Origin: Acetobacter nitrogenifigens DSM 23921 = NBRC 105050
GTDB taxonomy: Bacteria > Pseudomonadota > Alphaproteobacteria > Acetobacterales > Acetobacteraceae
Assembly (NCBI RefSeq): GCF_000429165.1
Contig: NZ_KE386853.1
Location: 75,694 to 139,693, forward strand
Direction of reading: 5' to 3'
DNA: 64,000 nt
The notes beneath the pieces are model-generated. The model saw nothing but the letters and a program-made list of their open reading frames with translations. It was not told the origin of the DNA and did not search any database. Of the stretch, positions 18,185 to 26,735 are shown one piece after another; the stretch's first letter is position 1; each line of letters starts with the position of its first letter. The position numbers were made by a program, and so were the translations under genes.

Positions 18185-18617
18185 GTCTCTCTCCTGTTCG
18201 CACCGATCAAATTACAGTCTTTGACTCTGTATCGGTATCGATTCAATCCAGCGAGCGTGTTTTTGCTGTCGCGATGGCGCCGCAAGTGTCATCGACAGGG
18301 GCATTCGATCTGACCAGCGCCACGGACGGTCGCCAGGCGCGACTATTGTCATTCGAAAACCGAAAATAAAATGAAATCCGGTTGATAGATGAATGAGGAT
18401 ATTAAAATGGCGAATAGCGGCCGCAGAAACGTACGCCTGTAGCGGCGGCGGCCCGGCCAGAAAACGGTCGATCGGCAGGGCGAATCACCACAAGGCGACC
18501 GCCTTCGTCCGGTTGAATTCCCGCTATGCTCAGCCTTGTTCCCGGATGGGAAGGCCTGTTCCGTCGCGTTGATCGGCACAGCGCCTGATGCGCGGCCGCC
18601 GACACGACAGTTCGGTT
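18185..18617. other. Intergenic region
   Basis: These 433 nt lie between two minus-strand genes. A large plus-strand frame crossing it (18536-19450) is Arg/Ser-rich noise antisense to the next two genes. The stretch 18350-18420 is locally A+T-richer and may be part of the promoter for the dehydrogenase or the 3' flank of the membrane protein. No gene, repeat or clear hairpin is seen. Confidence 0.45.
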
Positions 18618-19028
18618 TTACATGGAGCGTGCGGCGATCGCGGACAGGGTGGCGCCGATCGCTGCAACAGCCATCAGGGCGATGCCGTCGAAAATCAGGC
18701 CAGATGGAGTCAGGACATGCGTTCCGACCACGATCTGATGCGGGATGGCGTCGGCGATGTGCGACATCACGTCATGCGCCTGTGCGTCCACACTACCTGC
18801 GCTGGAAGAGACGGCGCCGACGACATGGGGCAGGGCGGCCCAGCCGACGCCAAGGATCAGCGCAAGAGGAGCCAGAAGCTCGGCGATCTGCTGAGCCATG
18901 TAGAAGGCGAAATAAACGACCGACCAGATCGCGATACGCACGAGCGGCAGCCACCGCTGGAGATTGCCTCTTGCGTCGGCCGAATGAGATGTTCGGCGCG
19001 CACTCAATGAGTCGCGGCTGGCGTCCAT
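18618..19028 (-). CDS. Small membrane protein of unknown function
   Basis: The 136-residue protein starts with a charged, Ser/Arg-rich tail and has hydrophobic segments at about residues 30-65 (one or two spans, with YFAFYMAQQIAELLAPLALI) and 112-134 (LIFDGIALMAVAAIGATLSA). Between them is a hydrophilic loop with SSAGSVDAQAHDVM. No family is recognised. The hydrophobic pattern and a position behind its own upstream hairpin support a real gene. A weak TTGACA at 19181-19186 (minus strand) could be part of its promoter. Confidence 0.65.
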   Translation of the reverse strand: MDASRDSLSARRTSHSADARGNLQRWLPLVRIAIWSVVYFAFYMAQQIAELLAPLALILGVGWAALPHVVGAVSSSAGSVDAQAHDVMSHIADAIPHQIVVGTHVLTPSGLIFDGIALMAVAAIGATLSAIAARSM

Positions 19029-19195
19029 GGCTAACGTCTTTCTTTCATCGGAAGTGGTGCGGTCGTGACACTCAATCGCGGACCAGTCGAAACGGCAGCC
19101 GCGCTATACCCCTTGGACCTAGCGCCCGTCTCCCTGAAAAGCAATTCCCGGACGTGTCTGGCGCAAGAAATGCGCAGTCGGCTGTCAACAGGCTC

Positions 19196-19233
19196 AGCCT
19201 TTCAGTCGCGTGTCGATACGCGAATGAAAGGCT
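19196..19233 (-). terminator. Long hairpin downstream of the small lipoprotein gene
   Basis: Arms of 9 bp (AGCCTTTCA/TGAAAGGCT) and 6 bp (TCGCGT/ACGCGA) are separated by one mismatch around a 6-nt loop. The hairpin lies 74 nt beyond the lipoprotein stop and before the membrane-protein start, where a terminator would sit. There is no T run. Confidence 0.45.
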
Positions 19234-19306
19234 CGGTTCCTGCCGGACATGGTCCGTGCAGAGCTTCAAAGCGCAACAGTCCGATGACGCTTCAGTTCAT
19301 GCAGCC

Positions 19307-19564
19307 TTACTTGAGATAGACGCGTCCGTAGGATGCCGCGCCCAGACCGGGGCAACTGCACGGCGCTCCCAACGGCGTCGCGGTCGGAAGCTGGCACGTA
19401 TAGAAACCGGCCTTGCATGTGCCGCCCAGCGGCGTGTTAGGCGGATATGAACCGGGCGCCACGGGCGTGCCAGGCTGCCCCGTGCATGCCGCCAGCGCGA
19501 GGGCGGCAAAAACTGCGGCTGCCTTTACGGGACGAATCCGGCGAATGGACGGGTGTGAAATCAT
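19307..19564 (-). CDS. Small cysteine-containing lipoprotein
   Basis: The 85-residue protein has a lipoprotein signal: a basic start, a hydrophobic core (VFAALALA) and lipobox LAAC near residue 26, followed by TGQPG. The mature part is Pro/Gly-rich with four further Cys in CKAGFYTC and PCSCPG, possibly forming two disulfides in the periplasm. It ends YGRVYLK. No named family is recognised. It lies downstream of the GGCTCTA array and the flavoprotein gene, all on the minus strand. Confidence 0.7.
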   Translation of the reverse strand: MISHPSIRRIRPVKAAAVFAALALAACTGQPGTPVAPGSYPPNTPLGGTCKAGFYTCQLPTATPLGAPCSCPGLGAASYGRVYLK

Positions 19565-19760
19565 CTGAACGCAAGCCCCCTGGCTTCGATAACGTCTTTC
19601 GTCTCTGACGGCATACGAGCGTGACCTCGCGCCGCCGCTTTCCGGTTAACGTTCGGCCAATAATGAAGATGCAGATCGTAACGCTGCTTTGTAACTATGA
19701 GCGCCGTTCATGGCATGTTTGCGGCATGTTGTTGCACTGCTGCGTCGGGCGGAGCCCTCA

Positions 19761-19828
19761 GGCTCTAGGCTCTAGGCTCTAGGCTCTAGGCTCTAGGCTC
19801 TAGGCTCTAGGCTCTAGGCTCTAGGCTC
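19761..19828. repeat. Heptanucleotide tandem array (GGCTCTA) about 9.7 copies
   Basis: Nine perfect consecutive GGCTCTA units are followed by a partial GGCTC. Every unit contains the tetramer CTAG. The array overlaps the last codons and the TAG stop of the flavoprotein gene on the minus strand, where it reads TAGAGCC. Its period of seven puts TAG in all three minus-strand frames. Copy-number change beyond the first two units would not alter the protein. Confidence 0.97.
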
Positions 19829-21022
19829 GTCTCGCTCTTCGGCGATGGCGAGACCCGCTGCGCGTCCACTCGCCCAGGCCCAGTGAAAATTATATCCGCC
19901 CAGCCATCCGGTGACATCCACGGCTTCCCCGACGACGTACAGCCCGGGAACGGAGTTGCACTCCATGCTCCGGGATGAGAGCGCGCGCGTATCGACGCCG
20001 CCGAGCGTCACTTCCGCCTTCGCATAGCCCTCCGTTCCCACCGGGGTCACGCTCCAGTCATGGATCGCGGCGGCGGCCGGACGAATCAGACGATCGGACC
20101 AGTCTGCTGCAGGCTTGTCACCCAACAGTCGTGGCGCAAGCGCTTCGGCGAGCCTCCGGGGCAGCCAGTTCGCCAGTACGGCGGGCGCGTGGGCGCGCGG
20201 GCGTTCCCTGCGGACGGTCTGAAGAAGAGAGAGCGGATCCTGGCCCGGCAGGAGATCGACGCCGAACGGTTCTCCTTCGCGCAAGTAGGACGAAATTTGC
20301 AGAATCGCCGGGCCGGACAGGCCGCGATGCGTGAACAGCATCGCCTCGTCGAAATGCGTTTTCCCGAACCGCGCCCGGACCGGCAGCGAAACCCCCGACA
20401 GATCCGTCATCCAGCCAAGGTCGTCGTTCCCGACCCGTAGCGGCACAAGACCCGGACGCGGCGCAATGACAGGGACGCCAAAGCGGTGGGCGAGGTCATA
20501 GGCGAAGCCGCTGGCGCCGATCTTGGGGATCGAGGGGCCGCCCGTCGCCAGAACCAGCGCCGGAGCCTCCAGCACTCCGCGGCTGGTCGTGACGCGGAAC
20601 ATATCGCCGCGTGAGACGTCCGAGACGCTTTCGCCAAGACGCATGGCCACGTTCCCCGCCGCACACTCGTCCAGCAGCATGGAGAGGATGGCGGTGGCCG
20701 AACCGTCGCAGAATAGCTGGCCAAGTGTCTTTTCGTGCCACGCGATCCGATGGCGATCGACCATTGCGATGAAATCGGCTGGCGTGAACCGCGCCAGAGC
20801 CGACCGCGCGAAGTGCCTGTTGCCCGAAAGAAAACGATCCGGCGCGACATGAAGGTTTGTAAAGTTGCAGCGACCGCCGCCGGAGATCAGGATTTTCCGC
20901 CCGGCCTGTGCGTTGTGGTCAATGACGGCGACGCGCTTTCCTCGCTGCGCCGCTGACAGCGCGGTCATGAGGCCGGCCGCTCCGGCGCCGAGCACTATGG
21001 CGTCAAACGCCTCAGCTTTCAT
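19814..21022 (-). CDS. BaiN/HI0933-type flavoprotein (NAD(P)/FAD-dependent oxidoreductase)
   Basis: This 402-residue flavoprotein belongs to the HI0933/YhiN family, whose reaction is mostly unknown. The FAD fold is VLGAGAAGLMTAL (residues 11-23). The family marks GRKILISGGGRCNFTN, ATGGPSIPKIGASG and the C-terminal GWLGGYNFHWAWASGRAAG are all present. The C-terminal residues and TAG stop are supplied by the GGCTCTA array, so the last residues (EPRA) differ from what an ancestral gene may have had. The glutathione S-transferase gene lies 23 nt upstream in the same direction. Confidence 0.92.
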   Translation of the reverse strand: MKAEAFDAIVLGAGAAGLMTALSAAQRGKRVAVIDHNAQAGRKILISGGGRCNFTNLHVAPDRFLSGNRHFARSALARFTPADFIAMVDRHRIAWHEKTLGQLFCDGSATAILSMLLDECAAGNVAMRLGESVSDVSRGDMFRVTTSRGVLEAPALVLATGGPSIPKIGASGFAYDLAHRFGVPVIAPRPGLVPLRVGNDDLGWMTDLSGVSLPVRARFGKTHFDEAMLFTHRGLSGPAILQISSYLREGEPFGVDLLPGQDPLSLLQTVRRERPRAHAPAVLANWLPRRLAEALAPRLLGDKPAADWSDRLIRPAAAAIHDWSVTPVGTEGYAKAEVTLGGVDTRALSSRSMECNSVPGLYVVGEAVDVTGWLGGYNFHWAWASGRAAGLAIAEERDEPRA

Positions 21023-21045
21023 GGTCGCGTCGCTTCTGTGCGCGG

Positions 21046-21714
21046 TCAGAAATCGAGATTGGCGTAATAGGCGGGGGGATTGATCCCGGAGACTCGGTCG
21101 TTGAGTAGCGGCCGGAAGCTGGGGCGGGACTTGATGCGCGCGTACCAGTCATGCGCGGCGGGCGTCTTGCTCCAGTCGATGTCGCCGATGAAATCGAGGC
21201 AGGACACGTGGGCCGCCGCTGCGAAGTCGGCGAGCGACAATGCGCCGCCCGCGAGCCAGCTCCGTGATTCCGCGAGTTGCCCGATATAGTCGAGATGCGG
21301 CTTGATGTTGGCGTACCCGACGCGCAGCGCCGTTCCGTCGGGGTTGCCGCGACCGCTCAGCCGCTTGAACACCTTTTCGCCGAGCAGATTGTTGGTGACG
21401 TCACGCGCAAATTTCTGGTCGAACCACGCGACCAGCCGCCGTATCTCCACCCGCTCAGCGAGCGTGCGCCCGAGAAGGCAGGGGTCCGGATATGCTTCCT
21501 CAAGATACTCGCAGATGACGTTCGAGTCCGGAATGACCAGCCCGTTTTCCTCCACGAGAACCGGAACCTCCCCGGCGGGGTTGAGGTTCGCGAACTCGCG
21601 ACGCTGCTCCCAGACGCGTTCGGTGAGCGGCTCGAAAGGCAGTCTCTTTTCGCCCAGCATCAGCCGCACCTTGCGGCAGTAGGGCGACAGGGGGAAATGA
21701 TGAAGGATGCGCAT
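21046..21714 (-). CDS. Glutathione S-transferase family protein
   Basis: The 222-residue protein has an N-terminal thioredoxin-like domain (HHFPLSPYCRKVRLML, with Ser/Cys at the glutathione site; VLVEENGLVIPDSNVICEYLEE with the family's cis-Pro and D-S contact) and a C-terminal all-helical domain (SLADFAAAAHVSCLDFIGD). It may detoxify electrophiles or act in a non-catalytic role; the substrate is not evident. The start ATG lies divergent from minC across about 275 nt. It is probably co-transcribed with the flavoprotein gene 23 nt downstream. Confidence 0.9.
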   Translation of the reverse strand: MRILHHFPLSPYCRKVRLMLGEKRLPFEPLTERVWEQRREFANLNPAGEVPVLVEENGLVIPDSNVICEYLEEAYPDPCLLGRTLAERVEIRRLVAWFDQKFARDVTNNLLGEKVFKRLSGRGNPDGTALRVGYANIKPHLDYIGQLAESRSWLAGGALSLADFAAAAHVSCLDFIGDIDWSKTPAAHDWYARIKSRPSFRPLLNDRVSGINPPAYYANLDF

Positions 21715-21989
21715 GACGCACGATTTACGGCATCGCGGACAGCCGCGCCAGTGTGTAACCCGTGCGTGACGCGCATGCTCGGGCGACGCAAGACGTATCG
21801 CACGCGAAACGCCGTCCCGCCTCCCTTCGCCACTGCGGTCGGCTTTTTTCGCGCCTCAATCGTGTTGCTGGTGATGACGCGTACCCGCACGGGTTGTCTG
21901 GCGGAGGCTATTTTGGGCTATACGCAATAGATGATTCGACGCGGCGGCTCGCTGCGCGACGACGATTGAAGCGGAAAGACGACCAGACA

Positions 21990-22748
21990 GTGACAGCCCC
22001 GACTGCCTCCCAGTCCATTCCCCCATCGTCCGACGCGGCGTCTTCTTCGGCCTCCACCGCCGCGCCCCTGCGGATCAGGGCTGGAGGACGCTCGTTTCTG
22101 GCGCTCGTCCTGACGCCCGAGGCGCCGCTCGACGGCTGGCTGATTGCGCTGGACAGGCAGATCGAACGTTCTGCAGGGTTTTTCGCGGGGAAGCCGATCA
22201 TCCTCGACCTGAGCCTTGCGCCCGCGGATGACCCCGGATTGCCGTCTTTTCTTCCTGCCTTGCAGGAGAGGGGCGTCCGCGTCATCGGCATTGAGGGAGC
22301 AGATCGGTCCGGGAGCGCATTCGCGGAGTGGGACTGGCCTGAAGGCTTCATCGGCGGGCGGGATTCCGCAGCGGCTGACGTGCCTGACGAAGCAGAGGAG
22401 CAGCCACCGGCGCTTCCGCCGGGCGCGCTCGTCATCGAGCAGCCGGTTCGCTCCGGGCAGCAGATCGTGTGGCCGGAGGGCGACGTCGTCATTCTTGGAT
22501 CAGTCGCCTCCGGCGCCGAGATTTCGGCTGGCGGTTCAATCCATGTTTACGGTGCGCTTCGTGGCCGTGCGATCGCGGGGATCGTTGGACGCCCGGACGC
22601 CCGGGTTTTCGCCCGTGTGATGCAGGCCGAATTGCTGGCGATCGACGGGTTCTACGCGGTGGCGGACGAGTTTGATCCCGAGTTGGTGGGCAAGCCCGCT
22701 CAAGCGCTCCTTGAGGGCGAAAGCCTGATTTTGCGTCCTCTTCCGTAA
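21990..22748 (+). CDS. minC: Septum site-determining protein MinC
   Basis: The inhibitor of FtsZ assembly, about 252 residues, works with MinD at the membrane to keep division at mid-cell. An N-terminal domain (residues 22-110) is followed by an acidic linker, then the C-terminal beta-helix domain beginning VIEQPVRSGQQIVWPEGDV, with GAEISAGGSIHVYGALRGRA, the MinD-binding region. The GTG at 21990 is chosen as start. TTG at 21966 is possible and would add eight residues. The frame is open further upstream without support. minD follows after 115 nt. Confidence 0.9.
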   Translation: MTAPTASQSIPPSSDAASSSASTAAPLRIRAGGRSFLALVLTPEAPLDGWLIALDRQIERSAGFFAGKPIILDLSLAPADDPGLPSFLPALQERGVRVIGIEGADRSGSAFAEWDWPEGFIGGRDSAAADVPDEAEEQPPALPPGALVIEQPVRSGQQIVWPEGDVVILGSVASGAEISAGGSIHVYGALRGRAIAGIVGRPDARVFARVMQAELLAIDGFYAVADEFDPELVGKPAQALLEGESLILRPLP

Positions 22749-22863
22749 GAGTTTCGCCGTTCGTGGGGATTACCGTTGCCCGCGCGGACGCCTGTTCATT
22801 AAAAAAACACATCGGACTCGTTTAACGGTACGAGTCGACATGAAATAAAAAGGCGAATTCTAT

Positions 22864-23679
22864 ATGGCGCAGGTTCTCGTCGTCACATCCGGGAAAGGCG
22901 GCGTCGGTAAAACGACCACGACCGCAGCGCTCGGCGCGGCGCTCGCGAAAACGGGCAAGACCGTTGCGGTCGTCGACTTCGACGTCGGTCTGCGGAATCT
23001 CGATCTGGTGATGGGAGCCGAACGGCGGGTCGTCTTCGATCTGGTCAACGTCATCCAGGGCGACGCCAAGCTGGCGCAGGCGCTTATCAAGGACAAGCGT
23101 ATCGACACGCTGTCGCTGCTGCCCGCGTCCCAGACGCGCGACAAGGACGCGCTGACGTCCGAAGGCGTCGCGAAGGTGATGGACGAGCTTCGCGAGAAGT
23201 TCGATTGGGTCGTCTGCGACAGCCCGGCGGGCATCGAACGCGGCGCGCAACTGGCCATGTATCACGCGGACAAGGCGGTGATCGTGACCAACCCGGAAGT
23301 GTCTTCGGTGCGCGACAGCGACCGCATCATCGGGATGCTCGACAGCACGACCGAGAAAGCGAAGGCTGGCGAAAAGGTCGAGAAAAACCTGCTTCTCACG
23401 CGCTACGATCCGGCCCGCGCCGCGCGCGGCGAGATGCTGAGCGTCGACGACGTTCTGGAGATTCTCTCCATCCCGCTGATCGGCATTATCCCGGAAAGTC
23501 AGGACGTGCTGCGCGCCTCTAACCTGGGTTCGCCCGTTACGCTGGCGGCCCCGGAAAGCGGTCCCGCGCGGGCGTATTTCGACGCCGCCCGTCGTCTGGC
23601 GGGTGAAAAGGTCGATATCACCGTCCCGACCGAGCGGAAGGGACTTCTCGACTGGCTCTTCAAGCGGGGTGCGGCATGA
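22864..23679 (+). CDS. minD: Septum site-determining ATPase MinD
   Basis: The 271-residue deviant-Walker ATPase binds membrane in its ATP form, recruits MinC and is released by MinE. The deviant Walker [11 protein letters not shown] starts near residue 10, switch I/II regions are [10 protein letters not shown] and VCDSPAGIE, and the C-terminal amphipathic helix [12 protein letters not shown] is the membrane-targeting sequence. The 115-nt gap after minC contains a 7-bp hairpin (22815-22836, GACTCGT/ACGAGTC) and an A run, so a separate promoter or regulated leader is possible. The stop overlaps the minE start by 4 nt (ATGA). Confidence 0.97.
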   Translation: MAQVLVVTSGKGGVGKTTTTAALGAALAKTGKTVAVVDFDVGLRNLDLVMGAERRVVFDLVNVIQGDAKLAQALIKDKRIDTLSLLPASQTRDKDALTSEGVAKVMDELREKFDWVVCDSPAGIERGAQLAMYHADKAVIVTNPEVSSVRDSDRIIGMLDSTTEKAKAGEKVEKNLLLTRYDPARAARGEMLSVDDVLEILSIPLIGIIPESQDVLRASNLGSPVTLAAPESGPARAYFDAARRLAGEKVDITVPTERKGLLDWLFKRGAA

Positions 23680-24038
23680 GCTTTCTCGCAAATTTTTTCG
23701 GCAAACGCAGTTCCGCGCCGGTCGCCCGCGACAGGCTCCAGATTCTTCTGGCCCACGAGCGCGCAAGTGTCGGGGAAGGGAAGTCGGATCTCCTTATCCA
23801 GTTGCAGCGTGAGATCATGGAAGTGATCCGCCGCCATGTGTCCGTTGATCAGGACAAGGTGCAGGTGAAGCTGGATCGTGGCGACAACTGTTCGACGCTG
23901 GAAATCGACATCGAGGTGCCGGGTCTGGAATCCGCCGTGAAGGCCGCCGAGGCCAAGAAGGACGAGAAGGAAGCCAAGGCTCCGTCAGAAGAAAAGACGC
24001 CTGAGAAGACCAAGACGGACGCGGCCGGAAAGGCCTGA
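23676..24038 (+). CDS. minE: Cell division topological specificity factor MinE, with C-terminal extension
   Basis: MinE stimulates MinD ATPase and drives pole-to-pole oscillation. The N-terminal membrane-anchor helix ([11 protein letters not shown]), the MinD-contact helix ([15 protein letters not shown]) and the topological domain (about 35-85) are normal. The protein is 120 residues long against the family's usual 80-90. The extra 30 or so residues are a Lys/Glu/Ala-rich tail, probably disordered or helical. It is translationally coupled to minD by an ATGA overlap. Confidence 0.96.
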   Translation: MSFLANFFGKRSSAPVARDRLQILLAHERASVGEGKSDLLIQLQREIMEVIRRHVSVDQDKVQVKLDRGDNCSTLEIDIEVPGLESAVKAAEAKKDEKEAKAPSEEKTPEKTKTDAAGKA

Positions 24039-24045
24039 AGCCTCA

Positions 24046-24083
24046 CAGCGGAATGCGGCCGCCCCAGGCACCGGATTCCGCTG
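24046..24083 (+). terminator. Hairpin downstream of minE
   Basis: The 9-bp perfect arms CAGCGGAAT and ATTCCGCTG are separated by 20 nt that themselves contain GCGGCCGC. The element starts 8 nt after the minE stop. It lacks a T run, so this is a terminator by position only. Confidence 0.4.
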
Positions 24084-24261
24084 GGCGAACGGGAGTGAAC
24101 CTCGCCGCTATGGCGTGGTGTAGACGGAGGGCTGCGTTTCTGGCCCCTCGTGGCGAGCCTCGCTGCTTGACCTGCGGGGGCGCAAGAAGGTTGGCGACAA
24201 TCTGTCGGTATCGTCACCCGATCAGACTGGATCGCCTGATCGGGCGCGGCGTTTAACGAGT

Positions 24262-24303
24262 AAAAATGCGAGCGACTCCACCGGCCCGATAGCCGGTGGA
24301 GTC
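24262..24303 (-). terminator. Intrinsic terminator of mqo
   Basis: A perfect 12-bp stem (GACTCCACCGGC/GCCGGTGGAGTC, 24274-24303) has a 6-nt loop. On the minus strand it is followed by GCTCGCATTTTTA, a T tract starting eight bases after the stem. It begins 5 nt beyond the mqo stop. Confidence 0.8.
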
Positions 24304-24307
24304 TATC

Positions 24308-25804
24308 TCAGTCTTCGAGTTGCAACGCTTCGGTCGTCGATTTGCGCAACTGCGCGCAGAGTTCTGGCTCATTCGCCAGCTTCTTGCCGTAAGACGGCAC
24401 GATTTCTTTCAGCTTGGGCTCCCATTCGGCGAGCTTTTCGCCGAAGCACCTCTGGATCACCGTCAGCATGATTGGCGCGGCTGTGGACGCGCCGGGCGAC
24501 GCGCCAAGCAGCGCCGCCACCGTACCGTTCGCCCCGGTAATGACTTCCGTGCCGAACTGCAGAACGCCGCCTTTCTTTGCGTCAGGCTTGATCACCTGCA
24601 CACGCTGACCCGCGACGACCAGTTCCCAGTCCTCGTCGCGTGCGTCTGGCACGAATTCGCGCAGCGCCGCCATTCGCGCCGACTGCGTCTGAAGCACCTG
24701 CTGGATCAGATATTTCGTGAGATCCCAGTTGTCGCGCGCCACGCCGAGAATCGAACGCAGGTTGCCGCTCTTTACCGATAGCGGAAGGTCAAACAGCGAG
24801 CCCTTCTTGAGGAAGCGCGTCGAGAACCCCGCATAGGGTCCGAACAGGAGCGCGGGCTTGCCGTCGATCATGCGGGTGTCGAGGTGCGGCACGGACATCG
24901 GCGGCGCGCCGACCGAGGCCTTGCCGTAAACCTTGGCGCGATGCGCACGGATGACGTCCGGATTCTTGCAGCGGAGGAATTCGCCGCTCACCGGGAAACC
25001 TCCGACGCCTTTTGCTTCAGGAACGCCACTCTTCTGTAGCAACGGCAGGGCCGCGCCGCCCGCGCCGATGAACACGAAACGCGCGCTGACGGTGCGTGTC
25101 TGACCAGAGCGGACGTCCTTGGTCTTGACCAGCCAACGGCCATCGGCCTGACGCGTCAGGTCAGTGACCTCGGTGCTCGTGCGCAGCGATACGCCGGACT
25201 TCGCCTTCAGCGCGCGGAACAGCAAGTGGGTCAGCGCGCCAAAATTGACGTCGGTGCCGGAGGAGATCCACGTCGCGGCAAGCTTCTGTCCGCCTGCGCG
25301 ATTCTTCATGATCAGCGGCATCCACTGGCGCAATTGCTCCGGATCTTCGGAGTAGCGCATGCCTTCGAACAGCGGGTGGTCCTTCAGCGCATCGTAACGG
25401 CGGCGGAGGAAATCCGTGTTCGCGTTGCCCCAGACGAAGCTCATATGCGGGATCGGGGTGATGAAGTCGCGTGGGTTCGCGATCTGCCCTGTGGTCACGA
25501 GATAAGACCAGAACTGCCGCGAGATCTGGAACTGTTCGTTGACGTTGACCGCCTTGCTGATGTCGATGCCGCCGTCGGCGGTCTCCGACGTGTAGTTAAG
25601 CTCGCACAGAGCGGAATGGCCCGTGCCCGCGTTGTTCCACGGCATCGAGCTTTCGAGCGCGACATCGTCGAGCCGCTCGTAGATGTCGATCGTCCAGTTC
25701 GGTTCAAGCGTCTTGAGGAACGTGCCGAGCGTGGCGCTCATGACGCCGCCGCCGATCAGAACTACGTCCGGCGTCGCTTGTGATTCGGCAGAGGCAGCGG
25801 TCAT
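24308..25804 (-). CDS. mqo: Malate:quinone oxidoreductase
   Basis: This 498-residue FAD enzyme at the inner face of the membrane oxidises malate to oxaloacetate and passes electrons to quinone. It replaces or supplements NAD-malate dehydrogenase in the citric-acid cycle. The FAD fold is VVLIGGGVMSATLG (about residues 14-27). Family segments include YERLDDVALESS, NNAGTGHSALCELNYT and the C-terminal SPGASTAAPIML. The length fits the family (about 490-550). The start ATG has AGGAG 7 nt upstream. It is transcribed alone, ending at a strong terminator. Confidence 0.97.
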   Translation of the reverse strand: MTAASAESQATPDVVLIGGGVMSATLGTFLKTLEPNWTIDIYERLDDVALESSMPWNNAGTGHSALCELNYTSETADGGIDISKAVNVNEQFQISRQFWSYLVTTGQIANPRDFITPIPHMSFVWGNANTDFLRRRYDALKDHPLFEGMRYSEDPEQLRQWMPLIMKNRAGGQKLAATWISSGTDVNFGALTHLLFRALKAKSGVSLRTSTEVTDLTRQADGRWLVKTKDVRSGQTRTVSARFVFIGAGGAALPLLQKSGVPEAKGVGGFPVSGEFLRCKNPDVIRAHRAKVYGKASVGAPPMSVPHLDTRMIDGKPALLFGPYAGFSTRFLKKGSLFDLPLSVKSGNLRSILGVARDNWDLTKYLIQQVLQTQSARMAALREFVPDARDEDWELVVAGQRVQVIKPDAKKGGVLQFGTEVITGANGTVAALLGASPGASTAAPIMLTVIQRCFGEKLAEWEPKLKEIVPSYGKKLANEPELCAQLRKSTTEALQLED

Positions 25805-26261
25805 TGGGCACTCCTGACTGGACGCGCGCAGCTATCACGGCGCGGAAAGTTGGCCGGGCCGGAGAATGGCGCGTCGCAACGATGAGGGGAAGACGCCGGA
25901 CGCCGATTGGCCGGACTGGCGCACCGTCTGGCGCGCTTCGCCAGTTGGCGCGGGATCGACGAACAGAGCATTGCTTTTCATATGAACGGAAATATGGCGT
26001 CGGGCGGCATCATCTCTTTGCGAGCGTGACGCAGGTCCGAACTGAACGCATACCCGCCATGTTGGCAGCGGACTGCGCCTCCGGCGATGAAAGCGTGCGA
26101 AATGACTTCGTGGCCCGATTGCCTGAACCGCTTTCTGGCGCTGGCAACCGCCTTGCGCGCTACAGACGCGCGCTCCACGTTTGCGGAGGCGGCGGTTCCG
26201 CTGCAATGGCGGCGAGATTCCTCGTCCGCCTGCGGCGTGCGTCAGGAATTAGGAGAGCGAC
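25805..26261. other. Divergent intergenic region between mqo and the OsmC gene
   Basis: These 457 nt hold the promoters of both flanking genes. All frames crossing it are Arg-rich and lack ribosome-binding sites. The OsmC ribosome-binding site (AGGAGAG) is at its right end. No repeat, RNA or clear operator is seen. Confidence 0.5.
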
Positions 26262-26693
26262 ATGACCATCAAGAAATTCGGTACGGCCCATTGGGAAGGC
26301 GGAATCAAGGACGGCAAGGGCCTGATTTCGACCGAAAGCGGGGCGCTGAAGGAGCAGCCCTATGGCTTTAACACGCGCTTCGAAGGCAAGCCGGGTTCGA
26401 ATCCGGAAGAACTGATCGGGGCCGCCCATGCCGCCTGCTTCACCATGGCTCTGTCGTTGATTCTGGGTGAGGCTGGCTTCACGGCTACCGGGCTCGACAC
26501 GCGTGCGACGGTTTCTTTGGAAAAGCAGGATGGCGGCTTTGCGATTCCGGCGATTCATCTGGAACTGACTGGCACGGTGCCGGGCGCGTCGCAGGAGCAG
26601 TTTCTCGAACTGGCGCAGAAGGCGAAGGCCGGCTGCCCGGTCTCCAAACTGTTCAAGGCCGACATTACGCTCGACGCAAAGCTTTCGGCGTAA
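26262..26693 (+). CDS. osmC: OsmC family organic hydroperoxide reductase
   Basis: The 143-residue cytoplasmic peroxiredoxin-like protein reduces organic hydroperoxides with a pair of active-site Cys. Both are present: one in AAHAACFTMAL (first Cys helix) and one in AKAGCPVSKLF. The starting segment AHWEGGIKDGKGLISTESGAL is characteristic of the OsmC rather than the Ohr subgroup. The start ATG follows TTAGGAGAGCGAC. It is a single-gene unit ending at a hairpin shared with the convergent methyltransferase gene. Confidence 0.94.
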   Translation: MTIKKFGTAHWEGGIKDGKGLISTESGALKEQPYGFNTRFEGKPGSNPEELIGAAHAACFTMALSLILGEAGFTATGLDTRATVSLEKQDGGFAIPAIHLELTGTVPGASQEQFLELAQKAKAGCPVSKLFKADITLDAKLSA

Positions 26694-26703
26694 AGGAACG
26701 ACG

Positions 26704-26732
26704 TCAGGATCAGCCCCTCAGGCTGATCCTGA
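26704..26732. terminator. Bidirectional hairpin between convergent genes
   Basis: A 12-bp perfect stem (TCAGGATCAGCC/GGCTGATCCTGA) with a 5-nt loop sits between the OsmC stop and the methyltransferase stop. T content after it is modest in both directions (TCGTTACC; GTCGTTCCTTTA on the minus strand). Confidence 0.6.
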
Positions 26733-26735
26733 TCG

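Noticed and set aside
18536-19450. 304-codon plus-strand frame
   Set aside because: Arg/Ser-rich, no motifs, no ribosome-binding site, and antisense to the membrane protein and lipoprotein, whose signals (transmembrane spans, lipobox) are clear.
19761-19828. CRISPR array
   Set aside because: The 7-nt units are directly adjacent with no spacers, and no cas gene is in the window.
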